A stretch of 64,000 nt of DNA from JABWBD01 sp040768665 (GCA_040768665.1 JAXGMN010000053.1:1-64000); one strand, 5' to 3'. Positions 7,847 through 17,035 are shown, counted from the stretch's first letter. Translations and numbers: made by a program. Notes: generated by a model not told the origin, from the sequence alone.

Positions 7847-9216
7847 GCAATCGCCTCCTCAATCGCTTCTTCGACGACGGCAATGCTCTCGCGGAGCGGC
7901 TCTTCGGTGATACACAGCGGCGGAGAGACCTTGACACTCGCCCCGCCGTAGCCGACCGGGGCAAACATCATCAGGCCCTTTTCCACGCTACGGCGGATGA
8001 TGTCGGTAGCCAGCGGCTTGTTGGGCTCGATACCGCCGGGCTGCACGATGTGGAGCGAGGCCACCAGGCCCTTGCCGTGGACGGCGCCGATGTGCTCCGG
8101 GAACCGGGCCCCGATGCGGCGGAGCTCCGGCTGGAGGATTTCGCCCATCCGGCGGGCGTTTTCCACCATGCCTTCTTCCTCGATCGCCTCGAGATTGGCC
8201 AACGCGCTGACGGCGCAGATCGGGTTACCGGTGTGAGTCGAGGTCATCGATCCCGGCGGATAGAGGTCCATGATCTCCCCGCGGCCGATGACTGCGGAGA
8301 TCGGCAGTCCGCTGGAAATACCCTTGCCGCAACAGATCAGGTCGGGGGTAATCCCGTAGTGCTCGAAGCCCCAGTACTTGCCGGTGCGGCCAAAGCCGGC
8401 CTGCACCTCATCCATGATCAACAGGACCTTGTGCTCGCCGCACCAGGCCCGCAGCTTCTGCATATATTCGGGAGGAGCAAAGCTGGCATTGCCGCCCTGG
8501 TAGGTCTCCGTCATCACGCCGGCGACGCGGTCGGGAGTGAAGCCCTGCTGGTCGAGCGCCTTCAAGAATCCATCGAAGCTGGTGTCCGGGCCGCGGAAAC
8601 CATCGGGGAACGGCACCTGGACGAAGTCCTTGTCGAGATTCACGATCCAGTCCTTCAGCGCCGGAATGCCGCCGGCCATCTGGGCTCCGAGCGTGCGGCC
8701 GTGGAACGCGTTGTGGAAGGTGACAAAGGCGATCTTCTTGTCGCCGCCGACCTTGCGGCCGTGAGTACGGGCGAGCTTGATCGCACACTCGCACGTTTCG
8801 GCCCCCGTGGTGAGCAGGAAGACCTTCTTGAGACCCTCGGGAGCAACCCGCGCCAACGCCGCGGTAAGTTTCGCCCGGATTTCCGACGGGAAGCAGTAGT
8901 TGTGCAACAAGCCGTGCTCGACTTGCTGCTGAATGGCCTGACGGATCTTGGGATGGCTGTGACCGGCGTTGGTCACCAGGACGCCGGAGGACCAGTCCAA
9001 CCACATGTTGCCCCAGCGGTCGTAGACCTGAATGCCTTCGGCTCGATCCCAGAGGACCGGCGGCTGGCCGCTCATCGAGACCGGCTCGAATTTGCGGAGT
9101 TCCTGAAGCAGGGGGATCGACTCGGGCACCGGGATCTCGGTAACGATTCGCCGGTACCTGGTCTGGACTTGCGGGACTTTGCGGGAGACTAATTCGTTGG
9201 CAGTTGCAGTAGACAT
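7843..9216 (-). CDS. Class III pyridoxal-phosphate aminotransferase
   Basis: A 457-residue member of the 4-aminobutyrate/ornithine aminotransferase superfamily, using PLP to move an amino group between an amine and a keto acid or aldehyde. Seen: TTGAETCECAIKLAR (cofactor phosphate loop), the MDEVQAGFGRTG segment with the aspartate that contacts the PLP ring, and ICCGKGISSGLPISAVIGR with the Schiff-base lysine. The start is the ATG at 9216; a TTG five codons earlier is possible, and neither has a strong ribosome-binding site. It heads an apparent operon with two Gfo/Idh/MocA genes. Amine specificity is unknown. Confidence 0.9.
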   Translation of the reverse strand: MSTATANELVSRKVPQVQTRYRRIVTEIPVPESIPLLQELRKFEPVSMSGQPPVLWDRAEGIQVYDRWGNMWLDWSSGVLVTNAGHSHPKIRQAIQQQVEHGLLHNYCFPSEIRAKLTAALARVAPEGLKKVFLLTTGAETCECAIKLARTHGRKVGGDKKIAFVTFHNAFHGRTLGAQMAGGIPALKDWIVNLDKDFVQVPFPDGFRGPDTSFDGFLKALDQQGFTPDRVAGVMTETYQGGNASFAPPEYMQKLRAWCGEHKVLLIMDEVQAGFGRTGKYWGFEHYGITPDLICCGKGISSGLPISAVIGRGEIMDLYPPGSMTSTHTGNPICAVSALANLEAIEEEGMVENARRMGEILQPELRRIGARFPEHIGAVHGKGLVASLHIVQPGGIEPNKPLATDIIRRSVEKGLMMFAPVGYGGASVKVSPPLCITEEPLRESIAVVEEAIEEAIA

Positions 9217-9763
9217 AGCTGAAACACCCAAAGGGATAAACGGCCTATCCGGTGGGTCAGAAAGGCCCGAACTAGTCGTTCAAACCGCCCGTCAACCGCT
9301 GCAGTGCCGCCACGGATTGCAGCGCGAGCCCAATAAAAAAACTCCATCCCCGGCCGGCCCGGTATTTCGGGGATCGGTCCAGGTTGGAGTGCTCGACTTG
9401 TGCTGACAGTGCCGCTACGGATGCCAGCGAGCGTCGGATTGTCCGGGAGCAGCCTCGAGGCTTCGAACGCTTACTCCACTCGGGCGATTATATCCGCCTC
9501 ACGGCGGATCGCAAGTCGCGGATGCGTCGTTTTGCAGCAAGTTCTTGCAGGAAATCATCCGGCAGACCACGCATTATGAGGGGTGGGAGGTGGCCGCCCG
9601 ACCTCATTCACCTGCCGGCAGGTGGCCTGTTGATTTCTTAAAACGACATGCCGGTCGCCTGATCATGCGGCAGCCCGGCTGCTTTTCGTCAGCCGGGCTG
9701 CGCGCGGTCACCATGCATGTCGGCTTCCCTCTGCAGAAGCCGAAAAACAGGCGGCGGGCTGCG
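9217..9763. other. Intergenic region with repeats
   Basis: About 550 bp without a gene. It holds a ~30-bp imperfect direct repeat (9299-9328 and 9402-9432, core CAGTGCCGC/T-ACGGAT) around an imperfect inverted repeat (ACTCCATCCCCG ... CGGGGAT ... TGGAGT, 9341-9390), and a copy of the AGCCCGGCT hairpin at 9671. The promoter of the aminotransferase operon should lie at its left end. Confidence 0.6.
9671..9700. repeat. AGCCCGGCT-type hairpin, copy 2
   Basis: Perfect 10-bp arms CAGCCCGGCT / AGCCGGGCTG around a 10-base loop. It lies about 60 bp beyond the stop of the BBP7 gene on the minus strand, where it could act as a terminator. Confidence 0.85.
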
Positions 9764-11260
9764 TCAGAAGGTGTACTTCAGACCTGCAAACGCGCCGTGC
9801 AGGATGAGCGTACCGTTGTCGTCGATGTCGGCCAGTTCAGGTATGTCGACCACGTAGTGCGTAAACTGGTGGTCCGACAGACCGATGCCCGTGGCCACCA
9901 TCACGCGGTAGCCGAGGAACGCTGCCCACTGAGGATGGAACTTCCAGTCCAAGCCGACGTCGATCTCGGTGAGGAAGGAAAGCGTATTGGTGTCCGACTC
10001 GACGGGGTAAGTGCCCTCGACGCCGGACCCTTCGCGGGGAACGAAGAGCTCTCCATCGCCACGGTAGGCGTTGAACCGGTGGCGGATATGGTTGTTGTAG
10101 ATGCCGATTTTCGGCCGCGCGAACAGTCCCAGGCGATAGCCCAGATCGCAGGCGATCTCAGCGCCGACTTGAGCCCCAACGAGATCGTTTTCAATCTTAT
10201 CGTCGAGATAGCCCACGTCCGACGGCTCCGACCAGTCGCCGTCCTGGTTGAGCGATGCGAAGGTCAAGTGCTCGCGGAAGTGGAACCAACGAACGCCGGC
10301 CAGTAGATCCACGTCCCACGGTCCGCCGCAGGTCATCGCGCTGCGGAGCAGATTGACCTCGAGATTGTAGACCTCATTGACCCGACGAAGACTGTGCGCG
10401 TCGGCGGTGTCGAACAGATAGGCGGGGCGATCCGGGTCGATCAGCCCCGTGGGATCGCTGGCATACATCACGTCGATGAAGTCCAGCGGCGTGCTCAGTC
10501 CGCCGCCCGGTGCCGCCAGACCGGCGTAGCCGTGCATGTTGTCGACGAACCAGAACGTGGCCTCGACGGCCCAGAGTCCGCAGCAGAACCTCCGCCCCAA
10601 ACGGATCTCGGCGCCGCCGCGCCAGTCGGCCTCGGCATCGTCGGTGTTAAGGAGCTGGTTGGCGTTGTTGCCGGTCTCGTACGTGGTCCAGATGTGGTTG
10701 GCGTCGTTGCGTTCCAGGATCAGGCCGGCCGCCGAAGCGTACCAGGGAAACGCGAAGCACTCTTGGGTCGGCAGACAATCGTAAGAACCGCAGCCCGCAG
10801 GCTCACAGGTCATCGTGCCGCAGCCAGCAGGACCGCACGCGGGCGCCTGCATTCCCGGCTGCTGCAGGAGTTGATCCAAAACACTGGGGGCCGGCGCCAT
10901 TTCGCCCGGGGTTTCCAGCGGTGCCCCTTGCGAAGGCACCGGGGCAGGCGGAATTCCCGACTCGGCATTGGCCCGCGCAATCTGGTCGGAATACCGTTGG
11001 GCGGGCTGCATACTGTGATAGCCCACCGGAATTGCCGCATAGCCGCAATCGGCGGCCGGAAGCGGCCACGGCGTCGACGACATCTCAAGCGGCGCGGGTT
11101 GCACTGACGCGACGGGGCTGGACGGCGGAACGACTGCCCCGCTTCCCGTCGCAGGCAGCCAAAGCATTTCCGGCGAGCCGTAGAGGCCCCATTGAGCACT
11201 CGCGCCGGATGCCGTCCCCAAGACGGCGGCTGCGAGAATTGCCACACGGACGTACTTCAT
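9764..11260 (-). CDS. BBP7-family outer-membrane beta-barrel protein
   Basis: A 498-residue planctomycete surface protein. The start at 11260 has a GGAGAG ribosome-binding site and gives a signal peptide (MKYVRVAILAAAVLGTASGASA). A proline-rich stretch (30-130) is followed by a Cys-rich linker (CGPAGCGTMTCEPAGCGSYDC) and about 330 residues of amphipathic strands with aromatic girdle residues (GAEIRLGRRFCCGLWAVEATFWF, VDLLAGVRWFHFREHL), ending in a terminal phenylalanine (GAFAGLKYTF) as in barrel C-termini. BBP7 proteins are predicted porin-like barrels. It follows the polysaccharide export gene in the same direction, so it may take part in polymer passage or attachment (inference). Confidence 0.85.
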   Translation of the reverse strand: MKYVRVAILAAAVLGTASGASAQWGLYGSPEMLWLPATGSGAVVPPSSPVASVQPAPLEMSSTPWPLPAADCGYAAIPVGYHSMQPAQRYSDQIARANAESGIPPAPVPSQGAPLETPGEMAPAPSVLDQLLQQPGMQAPACGPAGCGTMTCEPAGCGSYDCLPTQECFAFPWYASAAGLILERNDANHIWTTYETGNNANQLLNTDDAEADWRGGAEIRLGRRFCCGLWAVEATFWFVDNMHGYAGLAAPGGGLSTPLDFIDVMYASDPTGLIDPDRPAYLFDTADAHSLRRVNEVYNLEVNLLRSAMTCGGPWDVDLLAGVRWFHFREHLTFASLNQDGDWSEPSDVGYLDDKIENDLVGAQVGAEIACDLGYRLGLFARPKIGIYNNHIRHRFNAYRGDGELFVPREGSGVEGTYPVESDTNTLSFLTEIDVGLDWKFHPQWAAFLGYRVMVATGIGLSDHQFTHYVVDIPELADIDDNGTLILHGAFAGLKYTF

Positions 11261-11691
11261 GGTACACTCTCCTTTCCTTGGATACCCACTTCGTCCCACT
11301 AATCCATCGTCCGTGTCGGGGACGGGATTTTGCGCATTCAGCCCCGGACGGCGCGTTTTTTCGACCCGGTGCCACGCCAATTCGTGCCACCTGCACCAAG
11401 CTTAAAAGGCACGCTGAGACCGGATTGCTGCCATTCGAGAGAATCGGCAAACCCTCGCCGCACGCCCCGCACAACCCCCACAGTCCCGCCGAGCAATCGC
11501 GCAAAACGGCACCCTCCTTCGGTTGTGCCGCTCGCGGCGAATCCGCGGAAAGCGTCGTGCGTGTGGCGACCAACGGTGCCGTACCGCCCGGCGGCGCAGT
11601 AGATCAAGCGTCGATGGGCCCCGTTTGGCACACAACGTCCCTGTGCCCACTCGTGAGCGGGCAAAATCAGAACGTCGCCCATAACGTGGTT
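11261..11691. other. Intergenic region upstream of the BBP7 gene
   Basis: 430 bp holding the leader of the BBP7 gene. A TGGCACG-like sequence on the minus strand near 11376-11389 resembles a sigma-54 -24 box but has the wrong spacing. Nothing else is recognised. Confidence 0.5.
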
Positions 11692-12990
11692 TTAGAGCGA
11701 GCTCAGTTTGGCGAAATTCAGCGAACCAACCAGCGGAAACACGCCGTAGATCCCGCGTGTGAACGTCATCTCGATCACGTCGTCCGCCACTTGAAGCGGA
11801 TGCTTCGGAACGATCACGATGTCGGAGTCCGAGAGCCAGATTTCGCCGGGCGGGCACGGCTTCCTGCCTAATAGCGCGCCGTTCACGTCGACCATGGTGG
11901 CCATCAATCGCCAGTCGTCTCCGCGGCGGAAGACGACGACCTGCCTCAAGTTTGCCCCGATCTTCCAACTGCCCGCCATGCTGATCGCCTGGATCAGCGT
12001 CGTTGGGCCGGTCAACTCGTACCGGCCGGGAACGTACACCTCGCCCACGACGTAGACAAACCGCGGCGCTCGCGCCAGCAGCACCGGAATCACTTCGATC
12101 CCCTCAATCCCCGCCTGCCGGTAGCGCTCGTTCAGTTCGTATTGGAGCTCGGGGAGGGTTAGCCCCTGGGCACAGACCGAGCCGATCGCCGGGGCCGATA
12201 TGGTTCCCTCGGGAGTGACGCGAGCAAGCCGATTCTGTCCGCCTTCGCCGTAACGGCGATCGACTGCTGCGCGGAGGTCTTCCAGCCTCGTATTGACCCG
12301 CAGCGGCGTGACGGTGATCGCGGGCACTTTGTAGTACTTGCTGTAAAGCCGATCGAGCTCTTCTCGGAGTTGGGGAACGGTGCGGCCGACGGCTTCCACC
12401 TGGCCGAGCAGGCGGAGTGTGATGGTGCCGTCGGGCTGGATCGTCAGCGTGCGGTTCAGTTCCGGATCCGTGAACGACTCGACTTGGATTTCGTCGCCCA
12501 CCTGCAATCGGTAGGGCGTCGATGTCTGTTCCCGAGTGAGACGATAGACGAGGTCCAATTCGTCGTCGACCCGCAACCGGTATTCGCCAACGTGCGGAGT
12601 CCGGTAGTGCCCCGCGTATTCCCCTTGGGCGTAGGCCTGCCAATCGATGATCCGCGCCCGCTCCCAGCCGCCGCACCAACCCGGCCGACACGTTGAACAG
12701 TCCACCGCGCAGATCGGGCAAGGCGCGGCAGGCCCGAGGGCCTGACAGAGTTGCACGGACGGATCTTCTTGACCTTCAAACGCCCGCACATCGGGAATCG
12801 GCGGCTCGCATCTCGCAGAGACCACCGGCGCCGCAGGCCGTGCGGCCGGCGGTGATTCGCGGCCGGCCAGGCTGAGGTCGTTTCCCCCGCCAAGTCCCGG
12901 CAGCAGCAGGCATCCAACCGCCGGCAGCAAGAGCCGGAATGTGTGGCGCACGATCGATGGGGAAAAGTGATTTCTTGGGGATGCTGGCAC
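11692..12990 (-). CDS. Wza-like polysaccharide export protein
   Basis: A 432-residue outer-membrane export protein. A GTG start at 12990 is chosen because GAGGT lies 6 bp upstream, overlapping the stop of the TPR gene. The N-terminus has a hydrophobic segment (FRLLLPAVGCLLLPGLGGG) whose cysteine could be lipidated, though the lipobox is weak. A Cys-rich section (CPICAVDCSTCRPGWC) precedes the export domain (YRLQVGDEIQVESF..., TIQPDGTITLRLLGQVEA) and two SLBB-like units (VTPEGTISAPAIGSV; FVYVVGEVYVPGRYEL). It forms the last step of Wzx/Wzy polymer secretion with the Wzz-like protein encoded at 26673-28265. Confidence 0.9.
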   Translation of the reverse strand: MPASPRNHFSPSIVRHTFRLLLPAVGCLLLPGLGGGNDLSLAGRESPPAARPAAPVVSARCEPPIPDVRAFEGQEDPSVQLCQALGPAAPCPICAVDCSTCRPGWCGGWERARIIDWQAYAQGEYAGHYRTPHVGEYRLRVDDELDLVYRLTREQTSTPYRLQVGDEIQVESFTDPELNRTLTIQPDGTITLRLLGQVEAVGRTVPQLREELDRLYSKYYKVPAITVTPLRVNTRLEDLRAAVDRRYGEGGQNRLARVTPEGTISAPAIGSVCAQGLTLPELQYELNERYRQAGIEGIEVIPVLLARAPRFVYVVGEVYVPGRYELTGPTTLIQAISMAGSWKIGANLRQVVVFRRGDDWRLMATMVDVNGALLGRKPCPPGEIWLSDSDIVIVPKHPLQVADDVIEMTFTRGIYGVFPLVGSLNFAKLSSL

Positions 12991-12995
12991 GGCGA

Positions 12996-14582
12996 TTACC
13001 TCTTCTCTGACCCCCGGCCGAACAAAGTCCGGCTGACCTTCTGGCCAGGTGCGGTTGTCGGTGCGGCGGCCCCGGCGACCGGCGCCTGAACGGGTAGTGC
13101 AGCCGTTGGTTCTCCGCCGATTTGAGAGAACGCGGCCGGATCGAGCCACACGACTTGCGGCGCAGCGACCGATTGGCCCGCCCCTTTTTGGGTCGACGCT
13201 TGCTGGAGCGCACTGGCTCGCTGCTCGGCTTGCCGTGCCCGCTGGGCATCGCCCAGTTGCGAGTAGACCGCAGCCAGGTTGTGCCAGCCGGTCGGCTGCT
13301 GCGCGAGCGATAGACTGTGCTCCAGTGCAAGGCGGGCTTCATCGAAACGGCCGTTGCGGGCCAGCATTACGCCCAGATCGTTCGAGGCCAGGTGGTTTTC
13401 CGGGCAGGCCAGCAGCGCCGCTTGGAAAAAAGTCACTGCCTTGGGACGGGGAGCCTTAATCCCCAGGACGTTTCTCTCGCCCAACGTCTCATGAAGTTTC
13501 CCCAGCCCTCGCAAGGCCATGGAACCGGCCACTTCCTTCCCCGTAGCGGCGGCCAACTGTTCCTGCGCGTAACTGAGATAGCACTGCAGGGCAGCCATCG
13601 GCGTCATATCCGACAGATCGGCGTCTTTCAGCACGGGGGTGCGATGACAGCTTACGATTCCTTTCAGATCCAAGTCGGCTTCGAGCTGCGAACCGCGTGG
13701 CACGAAGTCGTCGCATTCGGCCAGAGCAGTCAACCCTTCCGCCAGGCTGCGGCTGTAAATGTGTGTGCGGCGCTGGGTGTCGAGCCCCTGCGTCAACAGC
13801 CGCAGAGCCCCGATGAACTCGGCTCGGGACGAGAAGTAGGCGTGACGGCCCGCCAGTTCAAAGGCTCGCCGCGTTCGCACGTCGGCGTCTCTCGCGACAA
13901 ACTCCAGGTCTTCCGAACGCGGCGGGGGATTGAGCGGCAGGGCATCCAGTTCGTCCCATCTGCTCACGACTGCGGGCGGGCCCTGAGGGCCGGCGCCCGA
14001 GTCGCCCGCGGCGTCTGGCGCGGGGCTGGTGTGGGGAACCCAGAGCTGACTCTCGCCCTTTTCGGCGAAGGAAGGCGTAGGTATGGTTCCTGCCGGGCCG
14101 GCTTGGCGGAAGAGACCGGGGAGCCGGGGGGGAATTGGCTCCCCGCTCTCCGCCTTGCCGCTCGGCAGATTCTTGGTCGCGAAGGGAACGGGTTGGAGTT
14201 CCGGAGGAGCGGCGACGGGGTCGAGCCCCGCGCCGTTGCGTGTTCCATCCGAAAGGACCGGGGTACTGGAAACTAGCGCCGGCCCGGCTTCCAAAGGCAG
14301 CTCCCCGGACTCGTCGTGAGGCTGGGTAAACGCAGTCAACTTTGCTCTCGCAGCTTCGCCCAGAGGCGGCAACCATCCGTCGCGGTCCAGCCGGGACACA
14401 GACTCCGAAGGCAGCAAAGCCGGGATGGGGGCAATCTCCTGCGCTGAGGAGGATAGACTACTGACCGGCGCTTCTATAGGGGATGAAGGTGGCGACGCTC
14501 GCCGAACAACTCCCCAAAGGGCTGCGGCGAGCAGAATCCCCGCCACGGGTGCCGTCCAAGCCGAATAAAGATAGCGATCCAT
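12996..14582 (-). CDS. Membrane-anchored TPR protein
   Basis: A 528-residue protein. The ATG at 14582 puts a transmembrane anchor at about residues 12-27 (APVAGILLAAALWGVV). A long Pro/Ser/Ala-rich low-complexity region follows to about 215, then helical repeats. The C-terminal TPRs are clear (HLASNDLGVMLARNGRFDEARLALEHSLSL; WHNLAAVYSQLGDAQRARQAEQRASAL). It overlaps the ribosome-binding site of the export gene, so the two are coupled. TPR proteins beside Wza-type genes often act as scaffolds in polymer assembly. The frame is open upstream to 14654 without a better start. Confidence 0.75.
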   Translation of the reverse strand: MDRYLYSAWTAPVAGILLAAALWGVVRRASPPSSPIEAPVSSLSSSAQEIAPIPALLPSESVSRLDRDGWLPPLGEAARAKLTAFTQPHDESGELPLEAGPALVSSTPVLSDGTRNGAGLDPVAAPPELQPVPFATKNLPSGKAESGEPIPPRLPGLFRQAGPAGTIPTPSFAEKGESQLWVPHTSPAPDAAGDSGAGPQGPPAVVSRWDELDALPLNPPPRSEDLEFVARDADVRTRRAFELAGRHAYFSSRAEFIGALRLLTQGLDTQRRTHIYSRSLAEGLTALAECDDFVPRGSQLEADLDLKGIVSCHRTPVLKDADLSDMTPMAALQCYLSYAQEQLAAATGKEVAGSMALRGLGKLHETLGERNVLGIKAPRPKAVTFFQAALLACPENHLASNDLGVMLARNGRFDEARLALEHSLSLAQQPTGWHNLAAVYSQLGDAQRARQAEQRASALQQASTQKGAGQSVAAPQVVWLDPAAFSQIGGEPTAALPVQAPVAGAAAPTTAPGQKVSRTLFGRGSEKR

Positions 14583-14974
14583 CCTGATCCGCAACCGTCC
14601 AATGCGAGCCTGCGCGATCCATCCAGTTCCGTCACGGGTCGAATCGGCCTCCACTGCCGAGCCAATTCAGCCAAAGCCCGTTCCGGCAGTCGGCACAGCG
14701 GGGGGGCCGCCGGAATAGTCGTCAGAAGCCGCGCATGTGTATCGGTGCTGTCCGCGCAATCGCCACCGCCGGTCGCCGGCTGGGAAAACAGTCCACACAG
14801 CCTGACCCGCACAATCTTTCGCGCCAAACCCTGCCGCGTGACTGCAAAGCCGGCACCGCGACTGGCGATCGTTCGTGCGGCAGTGAGGACTAGAACCGCA
14901 GGATTATCGAATAGCACCTGGGCAACCGATTCAGGGTCGCTCGCGACCGACTGGACGATGAACAGCAGAATCAT
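14474..14974 (-). CDS. Hypothetical protein, doubtful
   Basis: A 166-codon frame with an ATG at 14974 reads as plausible protein in its first 70 residues (VQSVASDPESVAQVLFDNPAV, then GFAVTRQGLARKIVRVRLCGLF). The rest is less convincing, and the last 109 bp overlap the start of the TPR gene in another frame. It may be a real small gene, possibly with a shifted end, preceding the TPR and export genes. No family is recognised. Confidence 0.3.
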   Translation of the reverse strand: MILLFIVQSVASDPESVAQVLFDNPAVLVLTAARTIASRGAGFAVTRQGLARKIVRVRLCGLFSQPATGGGDCADSTDTHARLLTTIPAAPPLCRLPERALAELARQWRPIRPVTELDGSRRLALDGCGSGWIAIFIRLGRHPWRGFCSPQPFGELFGERRHLHPL

Positions 14975-15142
14975 GCCGCCGACAATAGTCTACTCTCGGC
15001 TGGCAGCGCGACGGTTCGTGGCAGAGGTGGGCGACCTGCATCCTGGCCGTGGTGGTGCCGGCCGGTATAATTCCGGCGCAAAGTCGCACCCGCATGGTCA
15101 ATTTCGCACGCCGCATCACTTTACCCTCCTTAAAGTTAAACC
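14975..15142. promoter_or_regulatory. Divergent promoter gap
   Basis: The 168 bp between the minus-strand TPR/export genes (with the doubtful frame at 14474-14974) and the plus-strand cysteine-rich gene must hold promoters for both directions. No clear -35/-10 pair or operator was recognised. The plus-strand gene has no obvious ribosome-binding site. Confidence 0.35.
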
Positions 15143-16192
15143 ATGGTCCATCTCGTGTCGCTGGAACTGAAGCCGTCCGAACGCTTGGAGACGCCGGAAG
15201 CCCGCAAAGACTCTTCTGGCAGTTCCAAAGGTGGCGCTTTCCATATCCGCTTACCGATTGCCTGGCAGAGCGGCCAACTCGTGGAGGTGCGGAATCTCGA
15301 GGAGATTCGTGCTACGCTGGACGAAGAGGGCAAGCTTGAAGGTATTCCCTTCATGCCGGAGATGGCACGGTACTGCGGACAACAGTTCATGATTTTTCGC
15401 CGCGCGGATAAGACATGCGTCGAAGGGCACGGCATCGGCCGGCTGAGCGGTACCGTGTTTCTCGAAGGGCTTCGGTGCGATGGAGCGATGCACGACGGGT
15501 GCCAACGGGGCTGCCTGTTCTATTGGAAAACCGCCTGGCTGAAACGGGTCGAGGCGAAGGCCCCCGTGCAAACGGCGCCAGTGCAAGAAGCCCCTATACA
15601 GCCGGTGGAGTCCGCGGTGGATGCCGTGGCGCCGGAGCCGAGCACCACCCGGGACGGCCGTTACTACTGCCAGTCGACCGAATTGGCGGCCGCGGTGAGC
15701 CCGCTGTCGCGGTGGAACCCCTGGGGCTACTTTCACGACCTGTTCGTGCGCGAGACCACCCCCACAAAGCTCGTCCGTCTGTTATGGGGCATTGTCGCCG
15801 GTCAAGTCCTCAAGCGGTTGGGCCGGAGCAACGAGCCGGCCGGCCGACAGCGAAGCTCGCCGGTAGCGACGCTCGGGCTGAAACCCGGCGAGTGGGTAGA
15901 AGTGAAGAGCCGCGAGGAAATCGAGGCCACTCTGACTCCGGACGGAAGGAACCGCGGCCTCACTTTCGAAATGGAAATGGTCCAGCACTGCGGCCGGCGA
16001 TACCGCGTGCAGGATCGTGTCCGCAAGATCATCTCCGAGCGAACCGGAGAGATGATCACTCTCGCAAACACCGTTACCTTGCAGGGCGTTTTTTGCACGG
16101 GAAGCTGTGCGAGGAATTGCCCTCGGAGCAACCCTCTTTTCTGGCGTGAGATCTGGCTCCGGAGGGTTGCTAGCGAAGATAGCGGTACATGA
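15143..16192 (+). CDS. Duplicated cysteine-rich domain protein in a polysaccharide locus
   Basis: A 349-residue protein made of two copies of one ~93-residue unit (about 44-136 and 249-341). Each begins GxxVEVrxxEEIxATLd, continues to MaryCGqqf / MvqhCGrry, and ends in a Cys-rich motif before FyWkxaWLkRV: C112-x7-C120-x3-C124 in copy 1 and C318-x3-C322-x3-C326 in copy 2. The Cys set and the Trp/Arg end suggest a metal or Fe-S site, or disulfides (inference). No signal peptide is seen. The linker contains a Pro/Val/Ala-rich tract and an amphipathic segment. It is the only plus-strand gene in the polysaccharide locus and overlaps the convergent GT2 gene by 23 bp. I know no function for this family. 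Confidence 0.7.
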   Translation: MVHLVSLELKPSERLETPEARKDSSGSSKGGAFHIRLPIAWQSGQLVEVRNLEEIRATLDEEGKLEGIPFMPEMARYCGQQFMIFRRADKTCVEGHGIGRLSGTVFLEGLRCDGAMHDGCQRGCLFYWKTAWLKRVEAKAPVQTAPVQEAPIQPVESAVDAVAPEPSTTRDGRYYCQSTELAAAVSPLSRWNPWGYFHDLFVRETTPTKLVRLLWGIVAGQVLKRLGRSNEPAGRQRSSPVATLGLKPGEWVEVKSREEIEATLTPDGRNRGLTFEMEMVQHCGRRYRVQDRVRKIISERTGEMITLANTVTLQGVFCTGSCARNCPRSNPLFWREIWLRRVASEDSGT

Positions 16193-17000
16193 GCCTGGTC
16201 GCCCACGGGGGCGACATCCGCACGGCGAAGACGGCGGCCGGGAAGAAAAGCGTGTGCAGGGGCTGGCGCATGCGAATCGCGTAACGCCAGCGGAGTTGTC
16301 CTTCACGGAGGGCGCGCCGAACGCCGCCGCGGCGTTGAAACATGGCGTTGCTGACCCGAAAGAGATAAAGCACCTTGGGGATGTTCGCAAAGCGATAGCC
16401 CCGTTCGAGGCTCCGCGCCCAGAGCTCGGTGTCTTCAATGAGATGATCGTCGCGCCGAATGCTGTAGAGGCCCACTTCGAATAAGTAGTCGCGGCGAAAC
16501 ATCATCGTGGGGTGGATGAACGGATCCCGCTTGGTCATGAAGGGCACGATGTCGTCGTGGGCGCTGGGCAGCGTCTTCCGGAACGACACCTTCCCCACGA
16601 CGTCGATCTCGTCCGCGAAGCATCCTACCCCAACGACGTCCCGGTGATTTCGCAGGTATTCAACCTGCTCTTTGAACCGCTCTGGAAGCGAGATGTCATC
16701 GGCATCCATGCGAGCGATATACCGGCCTTGGCTTTGCGAGATAAGAGAGTTCAGGCTTTCGGCGAGCGTGCCGTTCTTGGGACAATCCAGGACGCGAATC
16801 CGGCGGTCCTCGTCCTGCGCCCTCAAGACAAGCTCGCGGATCGGCTCCTTCGTGACGCCGTCCAGATAAACCAGGAGCTCGAAGTCGGTGAAGGTTTGCT
16901 GCAGGATGGAACGGATGGCTGCTTCAAGCAGGGAAGTCTCGACGCCGTCGTAGCAGGGAAGGATGGCGGACACTTCGGGATGTGCGAGCTGGCGAGTCAT
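16170..17000 (-). CDS. Family 2 glycosyltransferase
   Basis: A 276-residue inverting GT-A enzyme that adds a sugar to the lipid-linked repeat unit. Seen: SAILPCYDGVETSLLEAAIRSILQQTFTDFELLVYLDG at the start, and the metal-binding site RYIARMDADDISLPERF (DxD-type DAD). Toward the C-terminus ED and RR segments (DDHLIEDTELWARSLERGY) fit the acceptor side. It is the last gene of the long minus-strand polysaccharide operon and overlaps the convergent cysteine-rich gene by 23 bp. Confidence 0.9.
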   Translation of the reverse strand: MTRQLAHPEVSAILPCYDGVETSLLEAAIRSILQQTFTDFELLVYLDGVTKEPIRELVLRAQDEDRRIRVLDCPKNGTLAESLNSLISQSQGRYIARMDADDISLPERFKEQVEYLRNHRDVVGVGCFADEIDVVGKVSFRKTLPSAHDDIVPFMTKRDPFIHPTMMFRRDYLFEVGLYSIRRDDHLIEDTELWARSLERGYRFANIPKVLYLFRVSNAMFQRRGGVRRALREGQLRWRYAIRMRQPLHTLFFPAAVFAVRMSPPWATRLMYRYLR

Positions 17001-17035
17001 GTTCGGCTACCTATAACAAGATGTCCTGGTGTCCT

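Noticed and set aside
11376..11389. TGGCACG-like sequence upstream of the BBP7 gene as a sigma-54 promoter
   Set aside because: On the minus strand GG and GC are 9 bp apart rather than the 10 required, so a sigma-54 promoter is not supported.
12996..14654. Start of the TPR gene at 14654 instead of 14582
   Set aside because: The extra 24 residues are hydrophilic and would place the membrane anchor away from the N-terminus; the ATG at 14582 gives a normal signal-anchor.
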